Notes under the pieces: model-generated
What the model was told of the DNA's origin: nothing
What the model saw: the letters and a program-made list of their open reading frames with translations, nothing else
Databases searched by the model: none
Program-made: the position numbers and the translations under genes
Shown here: positions 34,121 to 46,010 of the stretch, piece after piece
Position numbering within the stretch: position 1 is the first letter of the stretch
Layout of the letters: each line of letters opens with the position of its first letter
Origin: Morinoia aosen
Lineage: Eukaryota > Arthropoda > Malacostraca > Amphipoda > Talitridae
DNA length: 64,000 nt
Assembly (NCBI GenBank): GCA_030386875.1
Contig: CM059566.1
Coordinates: forward strand, 37,050,068 to 37,114,067
Direction: 5' to 3'

Positions 34121-35640
34121 CCAACACATTTATGCGTCGGTACATTAACCTAAAATACAATTTTTCTAGAACATAAATAATTTGAGGTCTGAAATGACAG
34201 TGTCAGTAAAATTCTGTTTACAAGTTTCAATGTTTAATCATTAATATTTTATTGCAGTGATCAAAATAGTGATTTGTGTTTGTCGTAAGCTTTTTAATGA
34301 CGTCTGTTTGAAGGTTTCTCATCAAATCTTAAGAACATCTGGGATTATTCATTTCATCGATTGTTCATCACTTATATCTACCCATCTAAAAATAATTCTC
34401 TTGTAAATATTTCAGCATCGTTTAAAGTATTATCATTATGTCACAGCGCAACAAATACATCAAGTTATTTAGCATCAAGTTTTGCATAAAATACACTAAA
34501 TTTGAATTTAATTTAAATATCAAATTGTAAATCATGTACAATTATACATAAAAAAATACAATTCTATATCAAATACATTAAATTCTACATCAAATCCATC
34601 AAATTATTTAACAGATTCTTTTTGGGGTTTCATTATCAAAAGTACGGACAAACGCTCATATATTTTGCGATTATATCTGAATCTGACAATTTGCCCTCAT
34701 TACGCAGCACATTTCAGGTTTTAAAGGCAATGACAAGATATACCTCTCGCTGACTACGGCGTCTGACTTGGGACGTAACTTGTCGCCTTAGAAACGTAAA
34801 GAATACTCCGAGAAAATTCTCGCAGTTAAAGTTGAACCAAAAATATACTGGGAACGAGTGAAATATTTCTCCAGAAACAGTTTGTCAAAGCAGTATTCAT
34901 TCATTCCTGAAGTTCCACAAAATGTTCCAAGTAAAAATGACGAACTGCCCTTCGGTAAAATACTTTTAGGGAAAAGTTAACTCAGAGTGTGTCTGAGATG
35001 GAAAAAATATAACAGGGAAATTTATTTTTACAAGTTAGCATGGAAGTTTTGTCGGCAAGGTTGTCTTGACGGAAAGTATACCTGCAAGATCGATTAGATT
35101 GACCAAAATTTCTTTCAACACATTGAAAGAGTTTGCAATTTCAACGGAGGAAAGGAACAAATAATCGAAAGCGACCATCAAAAACAGAAGGTTTCATATG
35201 TGCTTCTTTAGTCATCGAAAACTTCAAGCAAAGTAGGCTTAACATCCGATATGAAGATACAAAATTTAAAAGCCAGTAGGGTAACTAATGTTTTTTGGAA
35301 ATGCATCTATGAGACCAGAGCGAGAGAGCTGTGAGCATCTCTTCCTGAAAGAATTACCAGGTAATTAGCAGCTTTCGTGGAGCAAAATTTTTAATCAATC
35401 AATCCGATTTTCAACTAATCGACCAGATTTTTAACCAACTTTCATTTCCATAGTGGAAAATTCAACAGTTTCAACACCTCAAAGCCATTAACATTTTAGA
35501 ACAACGAATTCAGTCAGTGTATACATTTATTCGAAATGTTTCCATAGTTTTCAAATTGATTGAAACTTGAATAAAAAAAGTACAAGACTCACAATCTCAT
35601 CAAAAATTAACGCCTTATGTACAAAAAGTAAGCGTCACAT
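34121..35640. other. AT-rich stretch with low-complexity segment
   Basis: Around 34440-34620 ATCAA and AAATACA words recur loosely (low-complexity). No gene or element end was recognised. Confidence 0.45.
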
Positions 35641-35770
35641 CAGGGAGATAATGTCTCCGGGCCATGATGAGTGAAGAAACAGGCTAGCACCAATGGCAAT
35701 AAATGTGTAGAGTTTAAACAAAAGCGGTGTATGTGGGAAAGTGTATTGGAGACACAAACTTCCGAAATTT
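35641..35770. repeat. Dispersed diverged repeat, copy 2
   Basis: This is the partner of 33503-33630. The shared part begins at AATGTCTCCGGGCCATGAT and is traceable to CCGAAATTTAGA. Beyond it, sequences are unrelated. Confidence 0.5.
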
Positions 35771-38700
35771 AGACATAGATTTCTATGCTAAGGGGATTTG
35801 TACATTTCTATGCTATATAGATTCTATTGATTTTCGTGCTTAAAAAATGAAAAAAGGTAGATGTAGTATTAATGCTCCTTTACCTTTAAAATGCTGCTGA
35901 CACTAAAACGTTTGAGTTTATTTTTTACTAGCTTTTTTGCCCTCACCTCTTTCCCCACAAAGTTATGATTACTTTCGCAGAGGTTTCCAGAAAGAATTAC
36001 TAATTTGAGCGGCTTAACCTAGCAGTGGAGATATACTACAGAAATCTGGCGATGAAAAAAAACAGCACATCAAAATGTGACGCAACTCGCGAGTGCTGTG
36101 GGCGCGCCATGAGATGTATTAAAAGGACCAATCTCTCAGTTTGGTATTTCATCAACTAACTGAACATTTATGAAGTATTTTATGTTTTTTATTCGCTGAA
36201 ATAAGTTAAAGGGAGAACAGGTGAATCATAGCAAATTTAAAATGCTCAATCAGCGTTTAAAAAAACATGCACAAAACTGCACAAATACATAAAGTATACC
36301 TGCAATTAAATTATGTACATTTCAGTCCTCTACAGGGTCAAAAGGTTATCTGAACTTCAATTTTACAGTGTAGTAAGAATACTGATAAATACTTCATAAC
36401 TTTATACCGATTGTGCAACAGCAAACATCTCTTCACTAAAAATACGTGAAGCATTTGTGAAACTGCGTTTTTTATGACCCTACGTTATCAGAGCAATTAC
36501 TGTTAAAAGTGTCGATCATGTATAAGATCCAGCTCAGTTTAATTACGCCTAGAGGTTTTACAAAATACTAGACCATCAACTCTGACTGAAGTTTGTCGTA
36601 CATCGGCAATTATTGCTAGGGAGGGAATCGAGAAAACTTTAACATTGAGAAATGAAAACTTTTCCACCAAAACGGTTGCTTCCTTATAGAAAGTTTTAAT
36701 GGTATTTTTGATTTAGCGTCCAGTATTTTGAAAACTTGCTGAATTCAAGTTTGACAAGATCAGCACTGCACATGCCAAGTAAAGATCAGAAAAAATGCTC
36801 CAAAATCTCATAGTTAACTAGAGAGCAATGCTCATTTAGGTCCCATTCTCCTCCTATATCTAAAGGATGTGCTATCCAGTCTTGAAAATCTTTCTTGCAA
36901 TGCTTTCACTCTTCCTGAAAGTTTTTTGTAAAGTTTGAGCGCTCTTTGACGGGCTTCATTCAGTTTTAAGCTTCCCCTGAGCTTATTGTCGCTATGACCA
37001 ACGAGTTAGGAGCAAACTTACCTGCTGCTCCGACTCTCGTAAACAACTTAGTTTGGTCTCTTAATCTGTCCCTACATGCTTAACTTACAGCTACTTCTGC
37101 ACATTCCTGAACTCATTAGTGTATGAGTATAAACTATTGTTTGAGCCCAATGAAGTTTTGTTTTAACTATTTAACGTCCACATTTTGTACGCACATTACC
37201 CTTATCACAACCACCATCACTAAACTGGCACCGGCATCATGTAGTCACCAACATCACAACGAGGAAGTGACTGCCACTCGACAATGAACTTCAAACACAT
37301 TAGGGCACAAATTTCACGTGGAATGATATATATTAGAGCTGTTTATTAAAGTGGATTGTGAAATGCACTATGATGGCAAAGGACATACATTGAATGATCT
37401 TGTATTGCTCGGTTGCGTTTGTAGGACAGACACAGATCAAGGTAAATTTAAACTTGATTTGAAGACTTTTCCAACGACCAATGGCTTTGATTGAGCTGGT
37501 AAAGCAAAAAACTTGTTTTTCTGGTTTAGCAGTTCTTATACTGACAGTACTTTTGAAAATTAGTTAGGGCCCTATTAAAATGTTAAAGTTTCGCTTCATA
37601 TTTTACGCTTTCTAGGCATGAGTAATTAAAACTTTACTGAGTTAACTGCAGTTTTCATAGCACATTTGCGTCTTGTAGATAAGTTCAGTATTACAGGCGA
37701 AATTATATTTCGTGCTCGTAGTCATTTGACATTTTCATAGTCATTGATGTAACAGCATCCCTAAAAAGCTTAGCTCGAACCACATACATCTCACTTCTAA
37801 AAAGATATCGACGTAGTCTTAGAGACTCACATTTAGATGCTTGGAAATAATTTTCCTCCCAACTGAAAATAAACATTTTAGTTTCGCGAAACTTCCAGGA
37901 TAAAATTTATCAAGGTTTATTTAACGAAGTCGCTGGTAAACTCGTTGGGGTCATCAATTCAAGGTCTTTCAGAGATAAACGCTGATCCTTCTTTTCCATA
38001 AAAGTATTAAATAGAAAGCTTGTCCGTGCTTAAAAGCGCTTCCAGTCTCGGATGAGATCTGCACTTAGAGATAATTTTAGCTAAAGATTTGGGGTCGCGA
38101 AATGAGGGCTCTTGAATGGGGGGCTTTTGAAAATGTTTTGGACACTGAATCGTCAGAATTTTGCTGAAACTGTTTAGGATTTGAAAGAATGAGTTGAGAA
38201 AACTTATGGCGGCCGAAAGATTAACATCTGAGTTAATAGTTTTTCCTTGATGCTCAATTCCACGAGTTTCATTGTATGTAATCAGCGAATTTTTCTCTTA
38301 GATGTCATATTTTGAGGCGATAAGTGATTTCATCTTAGGAAAAATATGTGAGTGGAAACGTGCAAATCTTGAAAGCGTTGGTAGATGTTGAAGTTGAAGT
38401 TCGAGTAATGTACCAGATGAGAGCTGGGTGCAATTCCCCAACTGCCTGCTAATTGATCTGGCCTACAGAACTGAAAAGCGAATAAGAGAGTTAATTTTTC
38501 ACAGCAGGACATTGGACGTGAGAAATGAGAAACTGCATACTATTTAGTGATGGTTTCATCACAAGAAATGATCCCGCAGTCGTTCAAGCGAAAATTATCA
38601 GAATATTATATTTCTTCAAGTCGCTAGGTATTGTTTTAAGCACAGGGAAAACTCTGGATGTGATGTTCACATAACTTGCAAATCACCAAAATATGTAAAA

Positions 38701-39907
38701 AAAATTTCACCCTGCACACCGTCCTGAGAGGCCATTGTGTGCATTATATTTAAAACATACAAAACACGATATCACACAAAGCGGAGAATACTTAGGAGAA
38801 ATGTGCTTAGTATAACAGAATTATTAATATATTAGTGTATATTTTAATAAAAGTGTACATTAGTGAATAATATAAGTGTAAATTTTAGGATAATGTATTA
38901 GTGTTGATTTTAAAAATATAATTTTAAAATAATAATTTTGATCAACATTTGCTAAATGTTGATTTTAACAATATAATATAAAATTTGATAAGCCTCAGAA
39001 CACTGTTAAAATAAAAGCGTGGGTTAAAAGACTGTGAGTCTAACGGAGTAACCTCTTAATTTAATAGAAAGTGCTTTGAGACATAAGCGGGTGCTGAAAT
39101 GCCCTTGCGCTTGGGAAAATTAGCTTAGTGTTGAAGCTAAATCGTTAAAAAAAGTTTAGCGAGCTATAAAAAGGCGCTATAAAGATCGTGCTCATTTTGT
39201 TCAAGTCTTTAATATCTCTAACGCCTCATGTTAGATTCGGCCTCAGCAAAAAAATAAAAATAAAAATAACAACTCGATCTTTGGAGATATATGTGGTATG
39301 GAAAAAATTCGTACATGGAACGTGGGAACTTATTTTCTCTGAAATTATTGAAAAATTTGTCATTTATAACTCAAAAAGCAGTTTACTCTCTCTCCAGCGT
39401 GTATATAATCCACTGTAACAAATCCACTTCATAATTTTGCCTTTTTTAATGGTGTTAGTAAAATTATCATTCAAGTTTTAATACTAAGCATTGGCTAGGT
39501 TAAAAATAGAACTGGACACGCTTCATCGTAGTTAAATAAAATTAATTGTAAATGTTTCACTAATACATTTTTGTTTACTCCTCTTCTGATTAGGGACAAA
39601 ATATTGAAGTGACCACAGTGTTAATGCACGCAGAAAATGATGGGTGTGCAAATCTTTTTGGAGAAATATCAGGAGACAAAAAATAAAGTTTTCTCTGATT
39701 GTTTTTGTACATTGCTAGGCAAAGGGGTCTAAAAAATTGAAATTCGAGTCGATTGATCATTTTTCTCGTAGATTTAAGGAGAAGTATAATTTATCGACAT
39801 TTGAAACGGGGTTTCAAAGCTTCGTTTTCCGAAGAACTACGATGAAAACACAGGCCGGGTTCCTCTTAGCTCGGATGTACTTCAAAGTTGCCCTTGGTTA
39901 GCAACCA
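35771..39907. other. Longest featureless stretch
   Basis: In these 4.1 kb I see only AT-rich unique sequence. There is a very A/T-rich segment near 38810-39000 where TTAGTGT and TTTTAAAATA words recur. A 76-codon plus frame at 39188-39418 has no recognisable motif. Confidence 0.5.
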
Positions 39908-40069
39908 TAGAAGTTAATTTTTTAAAACGGATTACAATTCTCATTTCTGCTGTCACTTATAAAAATGTGGATTTTTAGAAGGGATCCCAAAATGAATTTC
40001 TACAGTTGCTCGTAGAAGTTAACTTTTTAAAACGGATTATAATCCTCATTTCTGCTGCCACTTATAAAA
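39908..40069. repeat. 58-bp direct duplication, spaced 105 bp
   Basis: TAGAAGTTAATTTTTTAAAA (39908) and TAGAAGTTAACTTTTTAAAA (40013) start two copies. Both continue with CGGATTA, TCATTTCTGCTG and CACTTATAAAA. They differ at a handful of positions. The 47 bp between them is unique. Confidence 0.8.
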
Positions 40070-40731
40070 GTTTACTTGCTTATACTGATGTTTTTCATAC
40101 TAGTTTATTTTCGGTCGCTGATCACAAAACACATTTGTGTGATTTATTCTAAAAGTCGTTATTCAGTGTAGAATGAGCAGAAGTTTTTGTAGTATTCGGA
40201 TTCGAGCTTTAAAAATCCACTGCGATTCCTAACATATCCATAAATTTATGGTTGAAGTTTTCTCTCAGGGTTCATTTTGGTGTCCCACGGATTAAGACCC
40301 GAGTCAATGGACACAACCACAAGCACATCGCTCTGATGATTTGACCCACTAAAGACTTACTCTGAAAGCTCTGACACTCTCGAGTACTTTCCTAATGCTC
40401 AAGAAGAAACCCCAAACGAAAGGCAATAAATTTGTTCTTTATTTTCCAGACAATATAGGGAAAATAATCCAAAACCCTGCGCTCCCCGCTCCCCGAGCTT
40501 GCAAACTTTCGCGCTAGAGTCCAAAGTTCGGTGAGAGGCGCTCGACGACGTGAAGTTACCGTCACTCATAAGCTTGTCCTCAGGAATGGCAGCGTCGTGA
40601 GTTAAACAATGAAGGCAGAGTAGTGTCTCCTCGCCGTTATTGTGCTTTTCTTCTCTCACGTGGGAGCTGGGGGCCAAATGACGAATCTGAACGTCATACG
40701 CTAGTCAAAAAACTACGCAGTGTTTTTGTCG
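40070..40731. other. Non-coding stretch
   Basis: The minus frame 40677-40399 (92 codons, Ser/Glu-rich) has no family signature. The patch 40470-40560 is GC-rich. Confidence 0.4.
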
Positions 40732-40999
40732 TGCCAATATACGAGTATTATGTCGTACCATTATACGGCTTTTTTACCGCACCATTACGTAGCTGCTTTA
40801 CGGTATCATTATATGGTAATTTTGCCGTGCCAATACATGACTGTTTTACGGTATCATTATATGGTAATTTTACCTTACCATTACATGGCTGTTCAGCCTT
40901 ATCATTTTGTGGCGAATTCATCGTACCGTCAGTATGGATATTTTTTGACGGTAACTTACTATGACTATTTTATCGTATCAGTATATGGCTACTATGAAC
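40732..40999. repeat. 24-bp minisatellite, about eleven copies
   Basis: Eight regular 24-bp units start at 40732, 40756, 40780 and so on to 40900. Typical units are TATCATTATATGGTAATTTT plus GCCG, and TACCATTACATGGCTGTTCA plus GCCT. The last copies (40924-40999) have length changes. Because the period is eight codons, two plus frames read through as octapeptide repeats (for example YHYMVILP). These frames are likely repeat artefacts. Confidence 0.9.
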
Positions 41000-41365
41000 T
41001 AAGCAGAGTGTGAGGCGTGAATAAACTGGAATATTTGTCCCTGAATCTTAGGGGTTGACTTATTATTAATTTGAATGAAATTTGATTTTTGTTTACTGTT
41101 AAAACACAGTAAAAAAATACTCACAATAAGAAGAGGAGACACCATAGTTCAAATCTTTTTTCTTGCAATCGCAATCGACACATTGATAATTTCAAGTGTG
41201 TGTAAATCATCAAGTTATCATTCGCCTTATGTGAAGTGTCGATTTCATAAATGTTTGAAATTGTCAAAGATTCACCAAAAATTTGTGGCTGAGGTAAGCA
41301 AACAAAGTGTTCTGTTTACTGCAGGTGAGTTTAACTTGGAGAGGATGGTCGTGTTGAAACGACGA
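41000..41365. other. Non-coding spacer
   Basis: A plus frame of 103 codons (41075-41386) ends in the SINE tail and shows no recognisable domain. Confidence 0.35.
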
Positions 41366-41671
41366 TATTTAAAGGTTAAAGGTTAAAGGTTAACATCGGC
41401 ATCTTTGGGATGCTTTATTTCCAATCAAGCCTGATACATATGATCTTAGCATTGGTTTTTCAAATGTCTTACAACTAACCCTATATATAGGACACCATGA
41501 CGGTTCCCCCGTAAAGCCGGTACCCATTTCCGACACCTGGGTTGAGTGGGGTATTGTGCAGGAGCTTTCCCATATACCCAACGGGGAAAATCTCTGCGCC
41601 AGCGCCGGGATACGAACCCGCGACTTCCAGCATGCAAGTCCGATCCCTTAACCGCTGTGCCACGAGAGCAC
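41366..41671 (-). mobile_element. tRNA-derived SINE with TTAACCT-type tail
   Basis: On the minus strand the head carries RNA polymerase III promoter boxes: A box TGGCACAGCGG (41662-41652) and B box GGTTCGTATCC (41618-41608), about 34 bp apart, with the tRNA-like arm GCGGGTTCGTATCCCGGCGC. The head reads like a tRNA, possibly Ala-type (TGC at the expected anticodon place), but lower stems are disturbed. The body contains, in plus orientation, GGTACCCATTTCCGACACCT and GGGTTGAGTGGGG (41518-41555), similar to a conserved central segment I recall from other animal SINEs. The 3' end is a (TTAACCT)n-like simple repeat (41387-41366) instead of poly(A). I found no clear target duplication and no second copy in the window. 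Confidence 0.85.
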
Positions 41672-42290
41672 TAAAACCAGTTCACTTAAACAATTTAAAC
41701 AATTTATTTAACAAAAGCGATGCAGAAGTAGATTGTTTCTTAAGTCTAGTACAATGATCAAATTTGAGGATAGCTACCTGTGGGCTCGAATAAGTTCAGT
41801 GCATTTCTAGGGCATTGAATTACTTTTAATTGATTTAATTATACAATAATGTCTTCCTTATTCTAAAACCGACAGCAAAAATTTACACTTCTCCCTGCAA
41901 GTATACTACGAAGCAAGAACAGACACCATCGTTCATTTTACCGACAAACTCTTCCTCACCCGTATAAGTTTTCTCTCTTCCTCTTGCCATTTAATTGCCA
42001 GACATTCTTTGCCTTCTTTGCACCACACTCTTGCTGTGCTCTGAGGATCTTCATGTTATTCTCCTGGTGTCCTCCAGCTATCTTGATCCCATCCACACAC
42101 AACCCTCTGATATCCTATTCTCCTACCATTCCTACGGCACCCCCTGTTACCCTTAAACAATTGCCCTACCCTTCCTACGCAGCCCATTGATATCCCCAAG
42201 CAATCTTCCCACTATTCCCACGCCACTTCCAATGATCCTTCAGTAATGTTCTCTCTATCCCTATGCCTCCATAAGATCCTTCAACAATCT
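41672..42290. other. Spacer grading into C-rich sequence
   Basis: From about 42060 onward, diverged GATATCC, CCAGC.ATCTT and CCCTACGCC motifs anticipate the regular repeat that follows. These are probably older copies of it. Confidence 0.5.
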
Positions 42291-42745
42291 TCTTACCGTC
42301 CCTCCGCCATCTCCTGATATCCTCCAGCGATTTTCCTACTTCCCCCCCGTCTTATACACTCCATTAATCCCTACATCGTCCCGTTGCATCCCTCAGCAAT
42401 CTTCAAACCATCCCAACGCAACCCCCTGATATCCTCCAGCGATCTTCCTACTTCCCCCCCCTCTTATACACTCCATTAATCCCCACATCATCCCGTTGCA
42501 TTCCCCAGCAATCTTCAAACCATTCCAACGCAACCCCCTGATATCCCCCAGCAATTTTCCTACATCCCCTCCTCTTATACACTCCATTAATCCCCACATC
42601 GTCCCATTGCATCCCCCAGCAATCTTCAAACCATCCCAACGCAACCCCCTAATATCCCCCAGCAATCTTCCTGCTTCCCCCCCCCCGTCTTATACACTCC
42701 ATTAATCCCCACACCGTCCAGTTACATCTTCCAGCAATTCCCCCT
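42291..42745. repeat. C-rich repeat, 111-112-bp unit, about four copies
   Basis: Unit starts are visible at AAACCATCCCAACGCAAC (42405, 42517, 42628). Each unit contains CCTGATATCCTCCAGCGATC, a C-run, CTTATACACTCCATTAATCC and CCAGCAATCTTC. Inside each unit the CAGC.ATCTTC word occurs twice (43 and 69 bp apart), so the unit arose from a shorter one. Length differences are in the C-runs. Frames on the minus strand (63-93 codons) follow the repeat and are not genes. Confidence 0.9.
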
Positions 42746-43838
42746 CTCCCCCCGGAAGCCAGACCTGAGCGGCCTGTCATGAAGCAAAGAGCGGCTCTCC
42801 ACAGCCGCAATTTAACTGCTTTGTAGCTGACTTTGTGTTCCCTGCAGCCGCCCGCCAGAACTTGGATGTAATTACGCCGGCTTCTTGTCGGTCTCGTCCG
42901 CGGGCACCCGGCTGGGTAACTCGAGATCAATCAAATATTACTCTTTCACGGATATTTTCGGTTCCATAGAATGAGCTGCTTTCGTGGAATCTGCTAAATA
43001 GTTTTGCTCTCGGGATTTTTTTGCCGATTTATGCAGGAAATGGGTTCAATTTTATGATGGTGGTAATCGTTAAGAAGTATCGTTAGAAGTAAAAATTAAA
43101 ACATCCATACTGGAAGAACCTGCTACAGTTTTCTGGGTAATTTTTATTGATGGCGTGTTCAGTTTGGGAAGTTCTTCACTTGAGCTGGAAAATTTTTGAG
43201 TTGAGGGAATGTATTTCACGTACATGCAAATGAGTGGATGAATGTGTTTTTGATGCCTTAAACAGGATGTCTGTGGTTATATGAAGTGCGTGTAATGTAA
43301 TTCTCAGGAGGGAAAATAAACTGATATATCAAATCAGACTAACTTTACAACCCTAATAATACAGTACACAGTGTGTTGTTTGCTTACCCTGTTCATTGGT
43401 CTCTCCATCCTCCTTCAAAAAAATAAAAGAGCATTAAAATGAATACTAAATAGGATGAAAAGTATCTTCATCGCTTTATTAATGCCACTCATTGAAGAGT
43501 AAATACCTGAACGTCATTTGAAGACAGTAATTTTTCATTTTTGAGAGACAATGTTCTATTTTGACGCAACTTGTTTTTCTTCCGTTTCCGGAGCATAACT
43601 ATGAATTAAAGAGGATGTTAGGCTTGTATCAAAATACTTTCACTACGCACTTTCAGTAGTTCAAGTAATCAGGGAGCAATCGATGCTGTAATGTAGTTAC
43701 AACCATTAAAAAAGAGATTTACTTCTCCTGCACTTTTGTGATCTCGTGTAAAAAGTTTTAACCTTTTTTTGATGGACAGAGCGTACTATAACGGGTTAGG
43801 TAATCATTACTCTATTTTGATTACATAGGTGAAATAGT
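42746..43838. other. GC-rich patch, then AT-rich stretch
   Basis: 42750-42930 is GC- and CpG-rich (for example CTCGTCCGCGGGCACCCGGC) and unique; it could be an exon or regulatory island, but nothing specific is visible. 42950-43838 is ordinary AT-rich DNA. Confidence 0.4.
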
Positions 43839-43904
43839 TTATGGTGAGAGGAGATACAGGAACAACTGTGACGCACCAGAAAAGTCATTTAATAACCTTC
43901 TCAC

Positions 43905-44030
43905 CTGCGCTATTTCTTCACCCAGCTCCAAAAGATTTCTATAGCCATCCATTGACGCCACAAAAACTTGCCTTCGACTCGCCTCCGAATTATGCATTAA
44001 TTCGTCTGTAGAAGTTTCAGCAACCCACAT
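43905..44030 (-). CDS. Candidate 126-bp protein-coding exon, family unknown
   Basis: On the minus strand a strong acceptor (CTTTACTTATCTGCAG, ending at 44031) and a strong donor (GCGCAG|GTGAGAAGG, junction 43905/43904) enclose exactly 42 codons in one open frame. The peptide begins MWVAETSTDELMHN and continues FVASMDGYRNLLELGEE; its polar/aliphatic mix looks like real protein, perhaps helical. The frame is also open upstream for about 13 codons (VVGSVDFTYLQ) and downstream to 43839. An alternative is therefore a fragment of an intronless mobile-element gene instead of an exon. I do not recognise the family. Minus-strand sequence at 44440-44300 has coding-like segments in one frame interrupted by two stops. 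Confidence 0.35.
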
Positions 44031-44060
44031 CTGCAGATAAGTAAAGTCTACGGAACCAAC

Positions 44061-45859
44061 TACCAGTGTTTAATTTACTTTCCGTGAATTACTTCCTCTT
44101 AAATATGGCTCTTAGTACTTCCGATGTTGCAAGCGCTAGCGTTGTTCACACACTGCTCAGCTCCGGAAATTGGAATATTTGACTCCTAGGGATTGCGTGC
44201 TTGCCAGGTACTGAAAAAACTGCGTATTATCCTTTGACGTTGATATGTTTCGCAAATACAACCGATGTGAGTGATAATTTTGGTCAGGAGCGCAGGAACA
44301 GATTTTGGGCGTTGACGGCCTCATTGCCTTCCAAAAGTGCTCGTTTCTGTTCATTACCGGTCAGAGTGGCCCAATTTCAGGATTTGCGGAGCTGTTGCTC
44401 ATTGCAGAAGCTAATGACTCTCAGCTCCTGAATTTCCTTTGACGCACAATTGCGAACCTAAAATTCTGACGAGCCATCACTTTCGGTGTGTAGTGTTCAA
44501 TGATAATAATCTATGCTTTTTGTTTCTGCATCGACGCTCTCACGACAAAACCTGCAACCTCGTTAAAATGAAGGTAGGGTAACATAAAAGTTTCGAGTTC
44601 AATTGAAATTCTGCAGCAGGGTTTGCTGCTCTCGCGTCGAATTTGCAATTTTGCATTAGTCTGTAAGTTTACTTGGCTGCTCAGTTTGCTAGCTTGTCAA
44701 TTGATGAGGATACCATTTTACCAAGTCTACCTGTATGTACGATTTCAATCCAGGAGACTGATCACTCCAAAAGATGAAGATTCTATCATAAAAAGCATTA
44801 ATTGCCTCCGCGATGCAATGTTCTAATGCACACGTAAGAAAAACTTGCCTGAAATGTAATGTACTTCATATGAGCGAGCAAAGCTCGACATCCAGGCCAT
44901 GTAAATGTTTCGAACCGAGTAGCAAAAAATTGTGTTGGTCATTTAGATCTTGATTCCTCAAAAACATTTTTCAAAAGTTAAATGCCGAGCTGAATGCATG
45001 AGGAGCTGCAGACATACAGTAGAACACACGGATATTTAGTTCTGAGCTCATGAAGATGTTCCTATCTTGTTCTCGTCGTCCAGCCTCAATTAGCTAATAA
45101 ACAAGCCTTGGAGGTTTGATAAAATTGATTAACAATTTTTGAGTAGGTTTCCATTTGAGATCGTGCATTAATGAGGCCTTCTCGTCGGATCTTTTCTAGC
45201 TGATCCCGTTGATAGCGCCTGGGTGAATTCAGCTCTGGGAATTATGCACTTGAGATTAGATTTATCAGTAGTATGAACAGCTGCTTTCGAAGGAGGCACG
45301 CGATTCTTGACTCCGGAAATTGCAGTGTGTTGTCTGCGGCACAGGAAACTTGCGACTTTGGGAGTGCGTTGCTAATTTGTTCGATCCTAGTTTTATTCCA
45401 ACAGATGTGAAACTTGTTGGTATTTCCAGTGGGACATAACGAGTAATAGAGCCTTTTCTCTTTGTTGAAATATCCCAGAAGTGAAATATAAAGAAATCTT
45501 AATGAAGTGCAAGCAAAACCGTAACAGGCTATTTTCCACGGATTTTCAGTAACGCAAGAGCCACAATTTTATATTTATCGATAGATATTGGGTTTGGTAT
45601 AATTTTTCAACATCGTTGATTTTTAACGAAATTTAGGTTGAGTACCAATTTAAATACAATACACATCAATCAATAAAAATCAACGGAAAAGTCGTTTATA
45701 GCACATGTTCCGCTTGTACCGTACATGGAAAAACTCAACATTCCAATTAAGGACAAGCATATTGTCAGTGTGATAAACTTGTCTCTTTGATTCGTATCGA
45801 AGTATTCATGACAGTCTGCGAGTCTGCGATGAAAATATTAACGAGTTCATGCTCTCCAT
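44061..45859. other. Mostly non-coding stretch
   Basis: Apart from the interrupted coding-like segment on minus (44440-44300: EIQELRVISFCNEQQLRKS, stop, then EQKRALLEGNEAVNAQNLFL), no feature is supported. That segment could be a pseudogene fragment of unknown type. Confidence 0.35.
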
Positions 45860-46010
45860 TAAAAAATAGAGAAAAATCCAAAAGCACGGAATTTACACTG
45901 ACGTGTGGACGGCCGAAGAAGAGTCAATACGTTGCTGGCTGTGCACCTGAGAATTGAAGGACGTTCCAATTACAGGAGGAAATTCTTCGAACGTGAGTTC
46001 ATTTACAAGT
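45860..46010 (+). pseudogene. Possible hAT transposase fragment
   Basis: TDVWTAEEES (about 45898-45927), followed after a shift of frame by LAVHLRIEG (about 45937-45964), resembles the first catalytic-Asp motif of hAT transposases (TTD.WTS....SYLAVTAHFI). No other hAT block and no dimerisation domain is recognised nearby, and frames are broken. A single short motif can occur by chance, so this is tentative. Confidence 0.3.

Noticed and set aside
38810..39000. AT-rich repeated words as a possible replication origin or matrix-attachment site
   Set aside because: Only base composition supports it; no defined motif is present.
41595..41671. Genuine tRNA gene on the minus strand
   Set aside because: The A and B boxes are good but stems are disturbed and the sequence continues into a SINE body and tail.
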